Assembly (NCBI RefSeq): GCF_029285175.1
Contig: NZ_JABEDH010000001.1
Location: forward strand, 496,001-560,000
Reading direction: 5' to 3'
Length of the DNA: 64,000 nt
DNA from: Sulfitobacter sp. M05
Lineage (GTDB): Bacteria > Pseudomonadota > Alphaproteobacteria > Rhodobacterales > Rhodobacteraceae
Below the pieces are notes generated by a model that did no database searches, was not told the DNA's origin, and saw only the letters and a program-made list of their open reading frames with translations. The position numbers and the translations under genes are program-made. Shown here piece by piece: positions 8,118 through 17,572 of the stretch (positions within the stretch are counted from its first letter, which is position 1; each line of letters opens with the position of its first letter).

Positions 8118-9494
8118 ATGGGCAAATTTTTTGCGAAGTTCGGCGGCGCGTCGTGCGGGGCGTTGGCAGCTTTGGTAGCGGGCGGATTGATTGTTGCGGG
8201 CTATCTCGTGCAATCCGCGCGCAACGGCGTGGATACCGCCCCGCAGACTGTTGCAATTGCCGATCTGCCGGTCGCCGTGGAACCAGAAGGGACAGCAGCA
8301 GAATCCGTGGCAAAGGCAGGCACACCACAAACCATATCCGCATCGCAAGAGCCGCAGGCCGATCCTGCGGCACCGGTCTTTGACGAGGTGCGCCGTGCCG
8401 GCGACGGTGTGACGGTGATCGCAGGGCGTGCCATGCCCGATGCTCAGGTCGATATCCTGCAAAACGGGGATGTGATTGCCAGCACCAAGGCGGACGGCGC
8501 GGGAAAATTCGCCACCCTTGCAAAAGTTCCACCGGACGGGCGCGGCCATGTCCTAAGCCTGACGGCAGAGGTGAACGGGCAAGCGGTCCCTTCAGCGGAT
8601 GAGATTATTCTGGCACCGACCCTTCCGTCCGCCTCGGTCGCCGAACAGCTGGCTCCATCCGACACGGCTGCGGTGGAGGGTGACAATAGCACCGCGTCCG
8701 TTTCGGCGCAGGCAGAGACGGAGACCGAGATGGACACGGCTGCGGTTGAGGTGGCACCTTCAGATAACGCACCGGCAGTTGAAAACGCGCAAGCGGCTGA
8801 TGCCAAAACGCCAGAGATTGTGACCGCATCCTCTGACCCGGCGACCAACAGCCCCAAACCTCCAGCATCTGGTGACGCCCCCCAGGATAACGATAGGGTC
8901 GCACCGGCGCAGGTCGACAGCACAACGGATACCGCGCGCGCAACTGATGCGACAAAGCCGGCAACAGTGGCAGTGTTAAAATCCACTGCCGCAGGTGTTG
9001 AATTGCTGAACACGCCAAAACCTGAGGCGATGACAACCGTTGCCCTCGACACCATCAGCTATTCCGAGGGAGGAGAGGTGGAACTGGCAGGGCGCGCCCA
9101 GAACGAGACGGCCTCGGTCCGGGTCTATCTGGACAACCGGTCTGTGGTTAGCCTGCCGGTGGATGACAAAGGCCGCTGGCGCGGAGCCTTGCCGGACGTG
9201 GACGCAGGCATTTACACGCTGCGGGTGGATGAGGTTTCGCAAGTGGGCAAGGTGACCAGCCGCGTTGAGACGCCATTTAAACGCGAATCCGCTGAGGTAC
9301 TTTTGGCAGCTGCGCCCAAGGACAACAGCCCGATTTCTGCCATTACCGTGCAAGAGGGCGCAACACTTTGGGCCATTGCCCGCGACCGCTATGGAGATGG
9401 GGCGCTCTATGTGCGGGTGTTCGAGGCCAACACCAAGGCCATCCGCGACCCCGATCTGATTTATCCGGGGCAGGTTTTCGATCTGCCTGACTAG
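8118..9494 (+). CDS. LysM peptidoglycan-binding envelope protein with acidic low-complexity linker
   Basis: A 458-residue protein anchored by one N-terminal transmembrane segment (about residues 12-32). An Ig-like or carboxypeptidase-regulatory-like unit follows (about 95-170, with VIAGRAMPDAQVDIL), then a long Ala/Thr/Asp-rich low-complexity stretch (about 175-300), a second Ig-like unit (ELAGRAQNETASVRVYLD), and a C-terminal LysM domain from about 405 (ITVQEGATLWAIARDRYGDG to LIYPGQVFDLP). LysM binds peptidoglycan, so it probably sits in the periplasm. ATG at 8118 begins just before the membrane anchor. It is followed by an ABC exporter gene 90 bases on; no partner is indicated by sequence. 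Confidence 0.85.
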   Translation: MGKFFAKFGGASCGALAALVAGGLIVAGYLVQSARNGVDTAPQTVAIADLPVAVEPEGTAAESVAKAGTPQTISASQEPQADPAAPVFDEVRRAGDGVTVIAGRAMPDAQVDILQNGDVIASTKADGAGKFATLAKVPPDGRGHVLSLTAEVNGQAVPSADEIILAPTLPSASVAEQLAPSDTAAVEGDNSTASVSAQAETETEMDTAAVEVAPSDNAPAVENAQAADAKTPEIVTASSDPATNSPKPPASGDAPQDNDRVAPAQVDSTTDTARATDATKPATVAVLKSTAAGVELLNTPKPEAMTTVALDTISYSEGGEVELAGRAQNETASVRVYLDNRSVVSLPVDDKGRWRGALPDVDAGIYTLRVDEVSQVGKVTSRVETPFKRESAEVLLAAAPKDNSPISAITVQEGATLWAIARDRYGDGALYVRVFEANTKAIRDPDLIYPGQVFDLPD

Positions 9495-9584
9495 GGTCAG
9501 GCCATGATTTGGTCGAAATCAACACGGCGGCTGGCAACCGGTGCCGCCTAAGCCTATGTAAAGGGCAAAGAGACAGGAACCTCT

Positions 9585-11435
9585 ATGCCCAGCGATACGA
9601 CCTCAGCCATGCCTCACGCGACAGCCAAGCCACCGCAACAAAAACCCAACATCGAAGCGGAAGAACGCCAGTCCGGCTTTCTTGTGCTGCGCAAGGTCGC
9701 GCCCTATCTGTGGCCGGCGGATATGCCATGGGTCAAACGGCGCGTTGTATGGGCCATGGTGGCGCTGTTTGTGTCCAAGCTGGTATCGGTGATCACGCCG
9801 CTGTTTTACCGCGATGCGGTGGACGCGTTGGCCGGTGAAGGGGTGCCAATGGTGGCAATTGGTGCAATTGGCCTGACGGTGGCTTACGGGGTTGCCCGCC
9901 TGATGACGGTGGGGTTCCAGCAGCTACGCGATGCGATTTTTGCCCGTGTCGGCCAGCGCGCGCTGCGCATGTTGGCGCTTGAAACCTTTGAACATATTCA
10001 CCGCCTCTCGATGCGCTATCACATCACCCGCAAGACCGGCGGGTTAAGCCGGATCATTGAGCGCGGGGTGAAAGGGGTGGAGTTTCTGCTGCGTTTCTTG
10101 CTGTTCAACATCGGGCCACTGATCCTTGAGCTGCTGATGATTGGGGCGGTGCTGACCTATTTGTTTGACTGGACCTACCTTTTGGTCGTGGCCGTGACGA
10201 TTGCGCTTTATGTCTGGTTTACCTTTTCGGTCACGGAATGGCGCGTCAAGCAGCGCCGGCAGATGAACGCGGCGGATACGGATGCCAATCAAAAAGCCGT
10301 CGATAGCCTGTTGAATTATGAAACCGTGAAGTACTTTGGCGCAGAGGGCCGTGAGGCGGCACGTTATGATCGCGCGATGGCCGGATATGAAGACGCGGCA
10401 ATCAAGACCAGCCTGTCACTGGCTTTTCTGAATTTTGGCCAGTCGCTGATCATCACCGCCGGTTTGGTGGCGGTGATGATCATGGCGGCGATCGGGGTGC
10501 AAAACGGCACGCTGAGCGTCGGGGATTTTGTCATGGTCAACGCCTATATGGTGCAGATCACTGTGCCGTTGAATTTCCTTGGCACGGTCTATCGCGAAAT
10601 ACGTCAGGCGCTGGTGGATATGGGACAGATGTTTGGCCTGCTGGAACAACCGGCCGAGATTTCCGACAAAGACGATGCGTCTGAGTTGGAGGTGACCGGC
10701 GGTCAGGTCACGCTGGAGAATGTACATTTTGGCTATGACGCCGAGCGGGCCATTTTGAAGGGGGTGACCCTTGAGGCGAAACCGGGCGAGACCGTGGCGA
10801 TTGTGGGCTCGACCGGATCGGGAAAATCGACCATCGGGCGTTTGCTTTTCCGGTTTTATGATGTCGGCGCAGGAGCGTTGAAGATCGACGGTCAGGACCT
10901 GCGTGATGTGACCCAGCTCAGCCTGCACAAGGCGATTGGTGTGGTGCCGCAGGACACGGTCTTGTTCAATGATACCATTGGCTACAATATTGCCTATGGG
11001 CGTGCGGGGGCCAGTCAGGCCGAGATCGAGCAGGCCGCGCGGGATGCGCAAATCCACGATTTCATTGTGGGTCTGCCGGATGGTTATGATACGACGGTGG
11101 GGGAGCGCGGCCTCAAGCTGTCGGGGGGCGAAAAGCAGCGGGTCGGCATTGCACGCACCTTGCTGAAAGATCCGCCAATCCTGTTGCTGGACGAGGCAAC
11201 CTCAGCACTGGATAGTGAAACAGAACATGAGATTCAGGATGCGTTGAACCGTGCAGGGCAGGGACGCACAGTGCTGACCATTGCCCACCGTTTAAGCACC
11301 ATTGCGGATGCGGACCGGATTGTGGTGCTGGAACAAGGCCGGATTGTTGAGCAGGGCACCCATGAATATCTGTTGGCAAAAGACGGGCGGTATGCGCAGC
11401 TGTGGCACCGTCAGCAATCAGAGGATCAGGTATAG
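9585..11435 (+). CDS. ABC transporter, ATM1/HMT1-type half-exporter
   Basis: A 616-residue fused permease-ATPase. The N-terminal half (about residues 35-350) has the six-helix exporter domain with the ATM1-group signature RGVKGVEFLLRFLLFNIGP. The ATPase half has Walker A GSTGSGKST at about 405, the signature LSGGEKQRVGIART, Walker B ILLLDEATSALD and the H-loop IAHRLSTI. ATM1-type exporters move glutathione-linked sulfur or iron-sulfur precursors, or metal-glutathione conjugates, across the inner membrane; the exact cargo is not shown here. It functions as a homodimer. A terminator hairpin follows the stop. Confidence 0.93.
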   Translation: MPSDTTSAMPHATAKPPQQKPNIEAEERQSGFLVLRKVAPYLWPADMPWVKRRVVWAMVALFVSKLVSVITPLFYRDAVDALAGEGVPMVAIGAIGLTVAYGVARLMTVGFQQLRDAIFARVGQRALRMLALETFEHIHRLSMRYHITRKTGGLSRIIERGVKGVEFLLRFLLFNIGPLILELLMIGAVLTYLFDWTYLLVVAVTIALYVWFTFSVTEWRVKQRRQMNAADTDANQKAVDSLLNYETVKYFGAEGREAARYDRAMAGYEDAAIKTSLSLAFLNFGQSLIITAGLVAVMIMAAIGVQNGTLSVGDFVMVNAYMVQITVPLNFLGTVYREIRQALVDMGQMFGLLEQPAEISDKDDASELEVTGGQVTLENVHFGYDAERAILKGVTLEAKPGETVAIVGSTGSGKSTIGRLLFRFYDVGAGALKIDGQDLRDVTQLSLHKAIGVVPQDTVLFNDTIGYNIAYGRAGASQAEIEQAARDAQIHDFIVGLPDGYDTTVGERGLKLSGGEKQRVGIARTLLKDPPILLLDEATSALDSETEHEIQDALNRAGQGRTVLTIAHRLSTIADADRIVVLEQGRIVEQGTHEYLLAKDGRYAQLWHRQQSEDQV

Positions 11436-11455
11436 CCGGGGCGGATGATTTCATG

Positions 11456-11498
11456 ACCCACAGACGCCAGCGTCGCCTGCGCGGCTGTGGGTGTTTTT
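11456..11498 (+). terminator. Rho-independent terminator after the ABC exporter gene
   Basis: ACCCACAG pairs with CTGTGGGT over a 21-base GC-rich interior that can fold further; GTTTTTG follows. It lies 20 bases after the stop codon of the exporter gene. Confidence 0.75.
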
Positions 11499-11578
11499 GA
11501 GTTTATTGGCAAGATGAAGGGGAGGGCGCGCGCGTTTTCTAGGGTCAGGACCCTAGCATCGGGTGGTTTTCGCTGACC

Positions 11579-11679
11579 GCGTTTCAAGTAAAACGTGAAT
11601 CACCTGTTCGCACCCTTTTCCCTTTGCTCGAATGGGAAAAGGGTGCGTGATGTTTCAGCTTAAACTCGATAAGCTTTAG
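11579..11679 (-). repeat. Dispersed hairpin repeat A, copy at the DUF302 gene
   Basis: About 100 bases. It starts (plus strand) with a 24-nt motif also found at 63259-63282, contains a perfect 14-bp stem (11609-11622 with 11634-11647), and ends with a 31-base block (11649-11679) matching without gaps the ends of the copies at 22172-22202, 40553-40583 and 51091-51121. The block contains the TAA stop codon of the DUF302 gene. The strong inner stem may serve as that gene's terminator. Confidence 0.7.
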
Positions 11680-12131
11680 TCCTGAGCAATCGCCTTTGAT
11701 GTCAGTTTATCCATCGCCGCGGTCATTGTCTGGACATAGGGGGCATCCGCCTGCAAGCCATGTGGGGCAAGTAAAGCCGCAGGCGCGTGGTAGGTGACAT
11801 GGACCACCCCTTCGGCATCTGCATAGGCCAGCACCCGCAGCGGCAGATCAAGCCCTGCCGTCTGCGCGTCCAGCATTGCGGGTGCGCCAAACTTTGGATT
11901 GCCAAAAATCAACAACTCGGTCGGGCGCATCACCAGATCGACATCCATGGCCCCCGCCGAATGATCTATGCGAGCGAATACCGTAGCGCCGGCACCTTCC
12001 ACGGCGGCAGCAAGCCGGTCAATGGTCACGGTGACGGAATGGGGGCTGACCTTGTGCATCAGATCGGCGGCATGGGCGGGGAGGGACATTATGGCTCCTG
12101 CGATGGCTGAGATTACGGTTTTGCGGATCAT
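11676..12131 (-). CDS. DUF302 family secreted protein
   Basis: A 151-residue protein with a signal peptide (MIRKTVISAIAGAIMSLPAHA) and a DUF302 domain. Typical segments are VTIDRLAAAVEGAGATVFARIDH, the block RPTELLIFGNPKFGAPAMLDAQ and LPLRVLAYADAEG, followed by a helix containing APYVQTM. It is predicted periplasmic. DUF302 domains are small alpha/beta domains of unknown biochemical role. It is the next minus-strand gene after the RND pump genes, with about 90 bases between, so a shared transcript is possible. The stop codon lies inside dispersed repeat A. Confidence 0.85.
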   Translation of the reverse strand: MIRKTVISAIAGAIMSLPAHAADLMHKVSPHSVTVTIDRLAAAVEGAGATVFARIDHSAGAMDVDLVMRPTELLIFGNPKFGAPAMLDAQTAGLDLPLRVLAYADAEGVVHVTYHAPAALLAPHGLQADAPYVQTMTAAMDKLTSKAIAQD

Positions 12132-12219
12132 GGTGCGTTCCTTTGATAGAGTTTACTCACCCTAGCAAAAGCGCGGACAGAAGTGAGGGGGCAGGCCCCT
12201 CATTTCTGTTTGATCAGCG

Positions 12220-15200
12220 TTATTCAGCCGGTGCAGTGGACGGTGGTACAGCGCGTGTGGTTGTCGCGGACATATCGGCGTCCCAGATGATCTCTGCGGC
12301 CTTATTGCGCCGGGTATCGCGTTGCAGGGCCCAGTCGCGGGCAGCCTTGCTGGCTCGGCCCATCGACATCTTTGCCAAGAGCCGTGCAATCCAGCGGATA
12401 TAGGTTGTCGCCCAGACCCGGATGGCCAGCATCGAGGGGGTGACCAACAGGGTCAGCACAGTCGCGATGCCAAGTCCAAACACCACTGCCGTCGCCAGCT
12501 GTTTCCACCACAGGGCGGTCGGGCTGTCGATGGTATAGCCACCTTCGGCAAAATCGAGGCTCAACCCGAACATCATCGGGGCCAGCCCTGCCATGGTGGT
12601 AATGGTGGTCAGCAAGACCGGGCGAATCCGGGCCTGTGCGGTGCGAATGATCGCTTCGATCCGCGGCATATAGCGTTCGTATTCCTGATAGGTGTCGATC
12701 AGGATAATGTTGTTGTTCACTACAATGCCGGCAAGGGCGACAATCCCGGTGCCTGTCATGATGATCGAGAACGTTTGTTCCATCACCAACATGCCGATCA
12801 ACACCCCTGTCGTGGACAGCACCACAGCAAGCAGCACCAGTATGGAGTTGTAGAAGGAATTGAACTGGGCAAGCAGGATGATGAACATCAGCCCCAGTGC
12901 CGCGGTAAAGGCCGAACTGAGGAAGGCCTGTGATTCGGCCTGATCCTCTTGGTCGCCGGTCCATTCCGTTGTCACACCAAAGGGCAGGGGTTTTTCGTCG
13001 AGCCATTTTGTGATCTCGGCAATCCGCTCGTTTGGATTGATCGGCATCATCCGCAGGGTTCCGTCCTTGATCCCTGCAGCAAGGTCCAACCCACGTGCGT
13101 CTTCTGTTTGCTGGGTGATCTTGAATGCAGTCCCGTCAAGCGCGGTGATATCCGCGTCATTGCCAGCAGGGCGCAGGGTGGCCAGCGTCGTGTCCACGTC
13201 CACACCATCCACACGGGTGGTTTGCACAACCTTCATCAGCCCCGGTGCCACATCGGCTTTCACGTCGAGGTAGCGTTTCTGATCCACACGGTTAATTTCG
13301 GCCAGCTTGGGGACCGGGGTGCGGGTGATGAAATTGCTTAGCGGGATAAGCCCGTCTGCGGTGCGGACCTTGAGCGTGTCCAGCGTGCTGAGGACGCGGT
13401 CATCCTCGGGCAGGCGCACGCGGATTTCGATTTCCTCGTCTGAACTATCGACCCGCATTGTGTCCAGCAGCAGGCCACGGGTGACCAATTGCACCATTGC
13501 GCCCACGGTGATCACATCCGCGCCGTAGCGGCCCGCTTTCTCAACATCCACGTCGATCTGCCAATCGATGCCGGGCAGGGGGCGGGTGTCTTCGATCAAG
13601 GTCAGGCCAGGAACCTCTTCGAACTGTGCCCGTGCCTGCGCGGTCGCAGACATCAAATCGGCGAAACTGTCTGATTTGATCCGCAGGTGCACCGGTTTGC
13701 CAGAAGCGGGGCCCATCGCCAGGTTCAGGGTTTCGGTTCTGATCCCTGGCAATGCCGCGAGTTGTTCGCTCAGCTCTGCGATGATGACATCACCGTCATA
13801 GGCCGGATCCTGCGTGGTGCGGTTGATATCAAACCCAAGCAGCGGCACGGTAAGCAATGGCGTCACTTTTTCTGGCCGATCTTCCCACGGGATCGTCTCA
13901 AGCTGAATGCGTCCAATGGTGTCTTTTGGTGATTGCGCGCCGCCGGTGTTACTATCCAAGCCGCCCTCACCAGCAAAGGCAAATGCGGTCTGGATGCCGG
14001 GGTGTTGCAATACGATCTCTTCGGCCTGTTTCAGCAGATCATCCTTTTCGTCCAGCGACAGGTTGCCACGTGCCAAGACATAGACAATGGCCTGTTCCGG
14101 TTCGGATTCCACAAAGAACTCAACCCCCTTGGAGTTGTTGCCGAAAAAGATCATCACCGTGCCGACAAAGACAAAGACCACACCTGCCGTTACCAATGGC
14201 ATTGCGGGATTGCCGACAAGTGCGGCCATCACCCGGCCAAAGCCGTTGCGCCTATAGCCTGCCTCGATCCGGTCAGGCGTGGTGCGGAACAATTTCGAAG
14301 TCACCCAACGACCACCACGTCCGGCCCGGGTGAATACGCCGAAAAAGGCCAACAGGGCCAACATCCCCCCCGCCAGACCGGTTGTGATCAGGGCGGCCAA
14401 TGCGACCACGCAAATGAAAACAGTGGCAAACGTCGGGATCACCGAGCCCAGCACGTTCAGCCCGTCCATGGCGGCAAACTGTGCCGAGATAACACCGAAC
14501 AGCGGTGGCATCAGCGACATCGGCAGCATGACCATTGCAATGGCGACTGGAAACAGCAGCAGGTGCAAGAACCAGCGCAGACCGGCAATCGCCTCCATGT
14601 TGTCAGCCATCCAGCGTTCGAGCCGGCCCGTGACCCCGCCCATGACCGGCAAATAGATCAGCGCCACCACCAGCGATGCCGACAGAACGAAGATCAGGGT
14701 GACAGGCAGCATACCCATGAATTGCCCCGGTACACCCGGCCAGAACAGCATTGGCAAAAAGGCACAAAGCGTCGTCGCCGTGGACGAGATAATCGGCCAG
14801 AACATGCGCTTGGCCGCTTCTGTATAGGCCTGCATCGGGCCGTCACCCTGTTGTTGGCGGGCATCGGCGTATTCAACCACCACGATCGCGCCATCAACCA
14901 ACATGCCCACGGCCAAAATCAGACCGAACATGACAATGTTGGACACGGAAATGCCCATCAGGGCGAGGAAGGCAAAACACAACAGGAAGGATGTCGGAAT
15001 GGCAAAGCCGACCAGCAAAGCGGCGCGGATACCAAGGGCGGCCAGAACCACGATCATCACCAGAGCAATGGCGGTAAAGACAGAGCCCAACAGCTGCTGC
15101 ACCATGGAGTCCACGATCCGGCTTTGGTCATTTGACGTGCCAACGGTCACCGCCGCCTGCAAACCGTCTGGCCAATTGGCAGAGCGTTCCTCGACGATCT

Positions 15201-16098
15201 CTTTCACCTGTTTCGAGGTATCGATCAGGTTGTATCCTTTGCGTTTCACCACCTGAAGGGCGAGCGTCTTTTCGCCATTAAAACGCGCCGTGCCTTTGCG
15301 GTCTTCGAAGGTCAGGTTGATCTGGGCCAGATCACCCAAGGTCACCACTCGATCTCCGTTGGTCTTGACCGGCAGGGCATACACATCGCGGGGCTCGTTA
15401 AAGGACGACGGGATTTTCACCGCAAAGGCCCCTTGGGAGTTCTCGATTTCACCTGCCGCGATCAGCTGGTTGTTGTTCTGAACAACATTGATTAATTCGC
15501 CCGCTGTGACGTTGTAGGCTTCCAGCCGCAACGGATCGATGATCACTTCCAGCATCTCGTCACGGTCCCCCGCAAGCCCGGCCTCAAGCACGGAATCCAG
15601 CCCTTCAAGGTCGTCCTGCAAATCACGCGCCACACGTGCCATTGTACGTTCTGGCACTGGGCCGGTCAGGTTCACGATGATGATGGGAAACTCGGAAAAG
15701 TTGATCTCGTTGATCGAGTACTTTTCATAACCGTCGGGAAACAGGTTCTCGGCGGTCGACATCGAGTCGCGCACATCCGCCATGATTTTTGTTTTGTCCC
15801 AGCCGAATTCGAACTCCAGCGCCACACCGGCATAGTTTTCTGCGGCTGTGCTGGACATCTTTTTCAGCCCGTCCAGATCGGACAGTTCTGTTTCCATCGG
15901 TTTGACCAACAGGGTTTCACTGTCGGCTGCCGAAATGCCCGGGAATTGCACCGAGACAAACAGAGCCGGAATTTCGATGTCCGGTTCGCCCTCTTTGGGC
16001 AGAGTGGAATAGGCATATCCGCCAACGACAAGGCTGAGCAGGATAAACGCGACAACCATGCGGGCCCGCGATGCGGCCCAATCAACGATACCAGTCAC
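12220..16098 (-). CDS. RND-family efflux pump, inner-membrane permease
   Basis: A 1292-residue AcrB-type resistance-nodulation-division permease, longer than the usual 1020-1050 residues because of extra membrane and linker sequence in the middle. The start TLPKEGEPDIEIP, the pore-domain FPGISAADSETLLVKPMETEL, helix 4 with GLILAVGMLVDGAIVVVEY, and the second half ending with TITTMAGLAPMMFG are all family hallmarks. It exports small molecules using the proton gradient. GTG at 16098 overlaps the adaptor stop (GTGA) and has AGAGG seven bases before it; an in-frame ATG at 16116 is the alternative. It follows the adaptor gene in one operon. Substrate is unknown and no outer-membrane channel gene is adjacent. 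Confidence 0.92.
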   Translation of the reverse strand: MTGIVDWAASRARMVVAFILLSLVVGGYAYSTLPKEGEPDIEIPALFVSVQFPGISAADSETLLVKPMETELSDLDGLKKMSSTAAENYAGVALEFEFGWDKTKIMADVRDSMSTAENLFPDGYEKYSINEINFSEFPIIIVNLTGPVPERTMARVARDLQDDLEGLDSVLEAGLAGDRDEMLEVIIDPLRLEAYNVTAGELINVVQNNNQLIAAGEIENSQGAFAVKIPSSFNEPRDVYALPVKTNGDRVVTLGDLAQINLTFEDRKGTARFNGEKTLALQVVKRKGYNLIDTSKQVKEIVEERSANWPDGLQAAVTVGTSNDQSRIVDSMVQQLLGSVFTAIALVMIVVLAALGIRAALLVGFAIPTSFLLCFAFLALMGISVSNIVMFGLILAVGMLVDGAIVVVEYADARQQQGDGPMQAYTEAAKRMFWPIISSTATTLCAFLPMLFWPGVPGQFMGMLPVTLIFVLSASLVVALIYLPVMGGVTGRLERWMADNMEAIAGLRWFLHLLLFPVAIAMVMLPMSLMPPLFGVISAQFAAMDGLNVLGSVIPTFATVFICVVALAALITTGLAGGMLALLAFFGVFTRAGRGGRWVTSKLFRTTPDRIEAGYRRNGFGRVMAALVGNPAMPLVTAGVVFVFVGTVMIFFGNNSKGVEFFVESEPEQAIVYVLARGNLSLDEKDDLLKQAEEIVLQHPGIQTAFAFAGEGGLDSNTGGAQSPKDTIGRIQLETIPWEDRPEKVTPLLTVPLLGFDINRTTQDPAYDGDVIIAELSEQLAALPGIRTETLNLAMGPASGKPVHLRIKSDSFADLMSATAQARAQFEEVPGLTLIEDTRPLPGIDWQIDVDVEKAGRYGADVITVGAMVQLVTRGLLLDTMRVDSSDEEIEIRVRLPEDDRVLSTLDTLKVRTADGLIPLSNFITRTPVPKLAEINRVDQKRYLDVKADVAPGLMKVVQTTRVDGVDVDTTLATLRPAGNDADITALDGTAFKITQQTEDARGLDLAAGIKDGTLRMMPINPNERIAEITKWLDEKPLPFGVTTEWTGDQEDQAESQAFLSSAFTAALGLMFIILLAQFNSFYNSILVLLAVVLSTTGVLIGMLVMEQTFSIIMTGTGIVALAGIVVNNNIILIDTYQEYERYMPRIEAIIRTAQARIRPVLLTTITTMAGLAPMMFGLSLDFAEGGYTIDSPTALWWKQLATAVVFGLGIATVLTLLVTPSMLAIRVWATTYIRWIARLLAKMSMGRASKAARDWALQRDTRRNKAAEIIWDADMSATTTRAVPPSTAPAE

Positions 16099-17342
16099 TG
16101 TGACACCTCTGCCCATGTCGGCGCTACGGTTACCCCTGCGGTGACGTATTCCTGTCCGACGACAATCACATCCGCTGTTTCCGGCAGGCCGGTGACCCAG
16201 ACCCCCTTGGCAGTGTCGCGCATGATGTCCACTGGTGCAAAGGCGACGACCGCCTCTGCATCAACCAGCCGAACCCCAAGGTTGCCCTCATCGTTCAGGG
16301 TCAAGGCTGATTGTGGTATCAGATGCGCCTTTACCCCGGCAGATGCGATGATGATTTCGACGGTCTGTCCGTCACGGATGCTTAGATCGGCGTTCGGGAC
16401 TTCGATTTCGACGCGGAAGGTGCGGGTTTGCGTATCAGCCGAGCGCGACAGGAAGGTCACATCACCAACGACCTCGCGCCCGCCTGCGGCCAGTCGCGCC
16501 CCTGCCTGCGCGCCCAGTTTGACGCGGTTTACCTCTGTTTCGGGGACAAATCCGATCAGTTTGATCGGATCAAGCTGGATCACGGTGGCACACAGGGCAC
16601 CGGGCTGCAAAAGGCTGCCCAACTCTGCCGTGTCACTTTCCAGCAGGCCGCTGAAGGGGGCCGCGATAACCAGACGTTCGATTTCTTTTTCGGCTTTGGC
16701 GACTGAAGCGGTTGCTGCTTCGATGCCGGAACGGGCAGCGGAGAGGCCGGCGGTGGCGCTGGTTACACCGGCTTTGGCGGCGGCAGTTGCAGCATCTGCA
16801 CCGGCGACGCGTGTCTGGGATGCAAACCCGTCTTTGCCCAACCGGGAGGCTGCATTTTGGTTGATCTCTGCCTCCTGCAAGCGCGCGCGTGCCTCTTCAA
16901 CGCGGGCTTCGGCCTCCGGGATGCGGGACTGTGCTTCGGCGAGGCGGGCGCGGGCCTCGTCCAGACCGGCACCCCGGGTGCCCGGATCCAGCACACACAT
17001 GGCGTCACCAGCTTCGACCCTTGCGCCCTTGCGCAGCGGTTCAGAGGTCACAATTGCCGAGGTTTCAGAGCGTACATCAACCTGGCGTGCCGCCTGGGTC
17101 TCGCCGCGCAGGATAACCGCACTGTCGACTTCCTGCCCCTGAACCTTGCGCACCATGACTTTGACCCGCTTTTCCAGTGCAGTATCGGGTTCTGGGCTAG
17201 CCGCCCCCTCTGCAGTCACGTCTGCGGCATCGGCCTCTGTTTGTGGGCCGGAGAACATCGCCGCAAGTTGTGGGCGCGCCAGAATGGACATCGCCAGAAT
17301 AATGGTGAGTGCCACGGCGGCCAAGATTGAAAATAAGCGCAT
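16095..17342 (-). CDS. RND efflux periplasmic adaptor (HlyD/MFP family)
   Basis: A 415-residue membrane fusion protein. It has an N-terminal membrane anchor (about residues 2-24), a biotinyl-lipoyl half (SEPLRKGARVEAGDAMCVLDP), a long alpha-helical hairpin rich in Ala, Glu and Arg (about 125-210), the second lipoyl half (APFSGLLESDTAELG), and a beta-barrel with the pattern RTFRVEIEVPNADLSIRDGQ. It links the inner-membrane RND pump to an outer-membrane channel. ATG at 17342 follows AGAGGG; the frame extends to a GTG at 17360 that contains this ribosome site. Translationally coupled to the permease gene. Confidence 0.92.
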   Translation of the reverse strand: MRLFSILAAVALTIILAMSILARPQLAAMFSGPQTEADAADVTAEGAASPEPDTALEKRVKVMVRKVQGQEVDSAVILRGETQAARQVDVRSETSAIVTSEPLRKGARVEAGDAMCVLDPGTRGAGLDEARARLAEAQSRIPEAEARVEEARARLQEAEINQNAASRLGKDGFASQTRVAGADAATAAAKAGVTSATAGLSAARSGIEAATASVAKAEKEIERLVIAAPFSGLLESDTAELGSLLQPGALCATVIQLDPIKLIGFVPETEVNRVKLGAQAGARLAAGGREVVGDVTFLSRSADTQTRTFRVEIEVPNADLSIRDGQTVEIIIASAGVKAHLIPQSALTLNDEGNLGVRLVDAEAVVAFAPVDIMRDTAKGVWVTGLPETADVIVVGQEYVTAGVTVAPTWAEVSQ

Positions 17343-17572
17343 GAGGATCCCTCTGGTCACATCTGGCGGGCACCTTACCCGACGTCGTTTGGTGTTATGT
17401 AGTACAAGATAAATGAACTAACTAGTTTAGATTTGAAATTTTTTGCCCGACAGGTTTTCTTTGGCTGGCGTGTACAACAGGCGGCACGAGGTCCGGCAGA
17501 TGCCAGCAGGACTTGGCTTGCCCGCCAGCACAGGATAAGAGAGGCCAAACACAGGGATACGGGGCGCAATTC

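Noticed and set aside
13933..15135. A 400-residue plus-strand frame within the RND permease
   Set aside because: It is antisense to well-conserved RND motifs and has low-complexity composition.
17416..17430. TetR-type operator in the gap between the RND adaptor and YfgM-like genes
   Set aside because: CTAACTAGTTTAG is only an imperfect palindrome and no regulator gene is adjacent.
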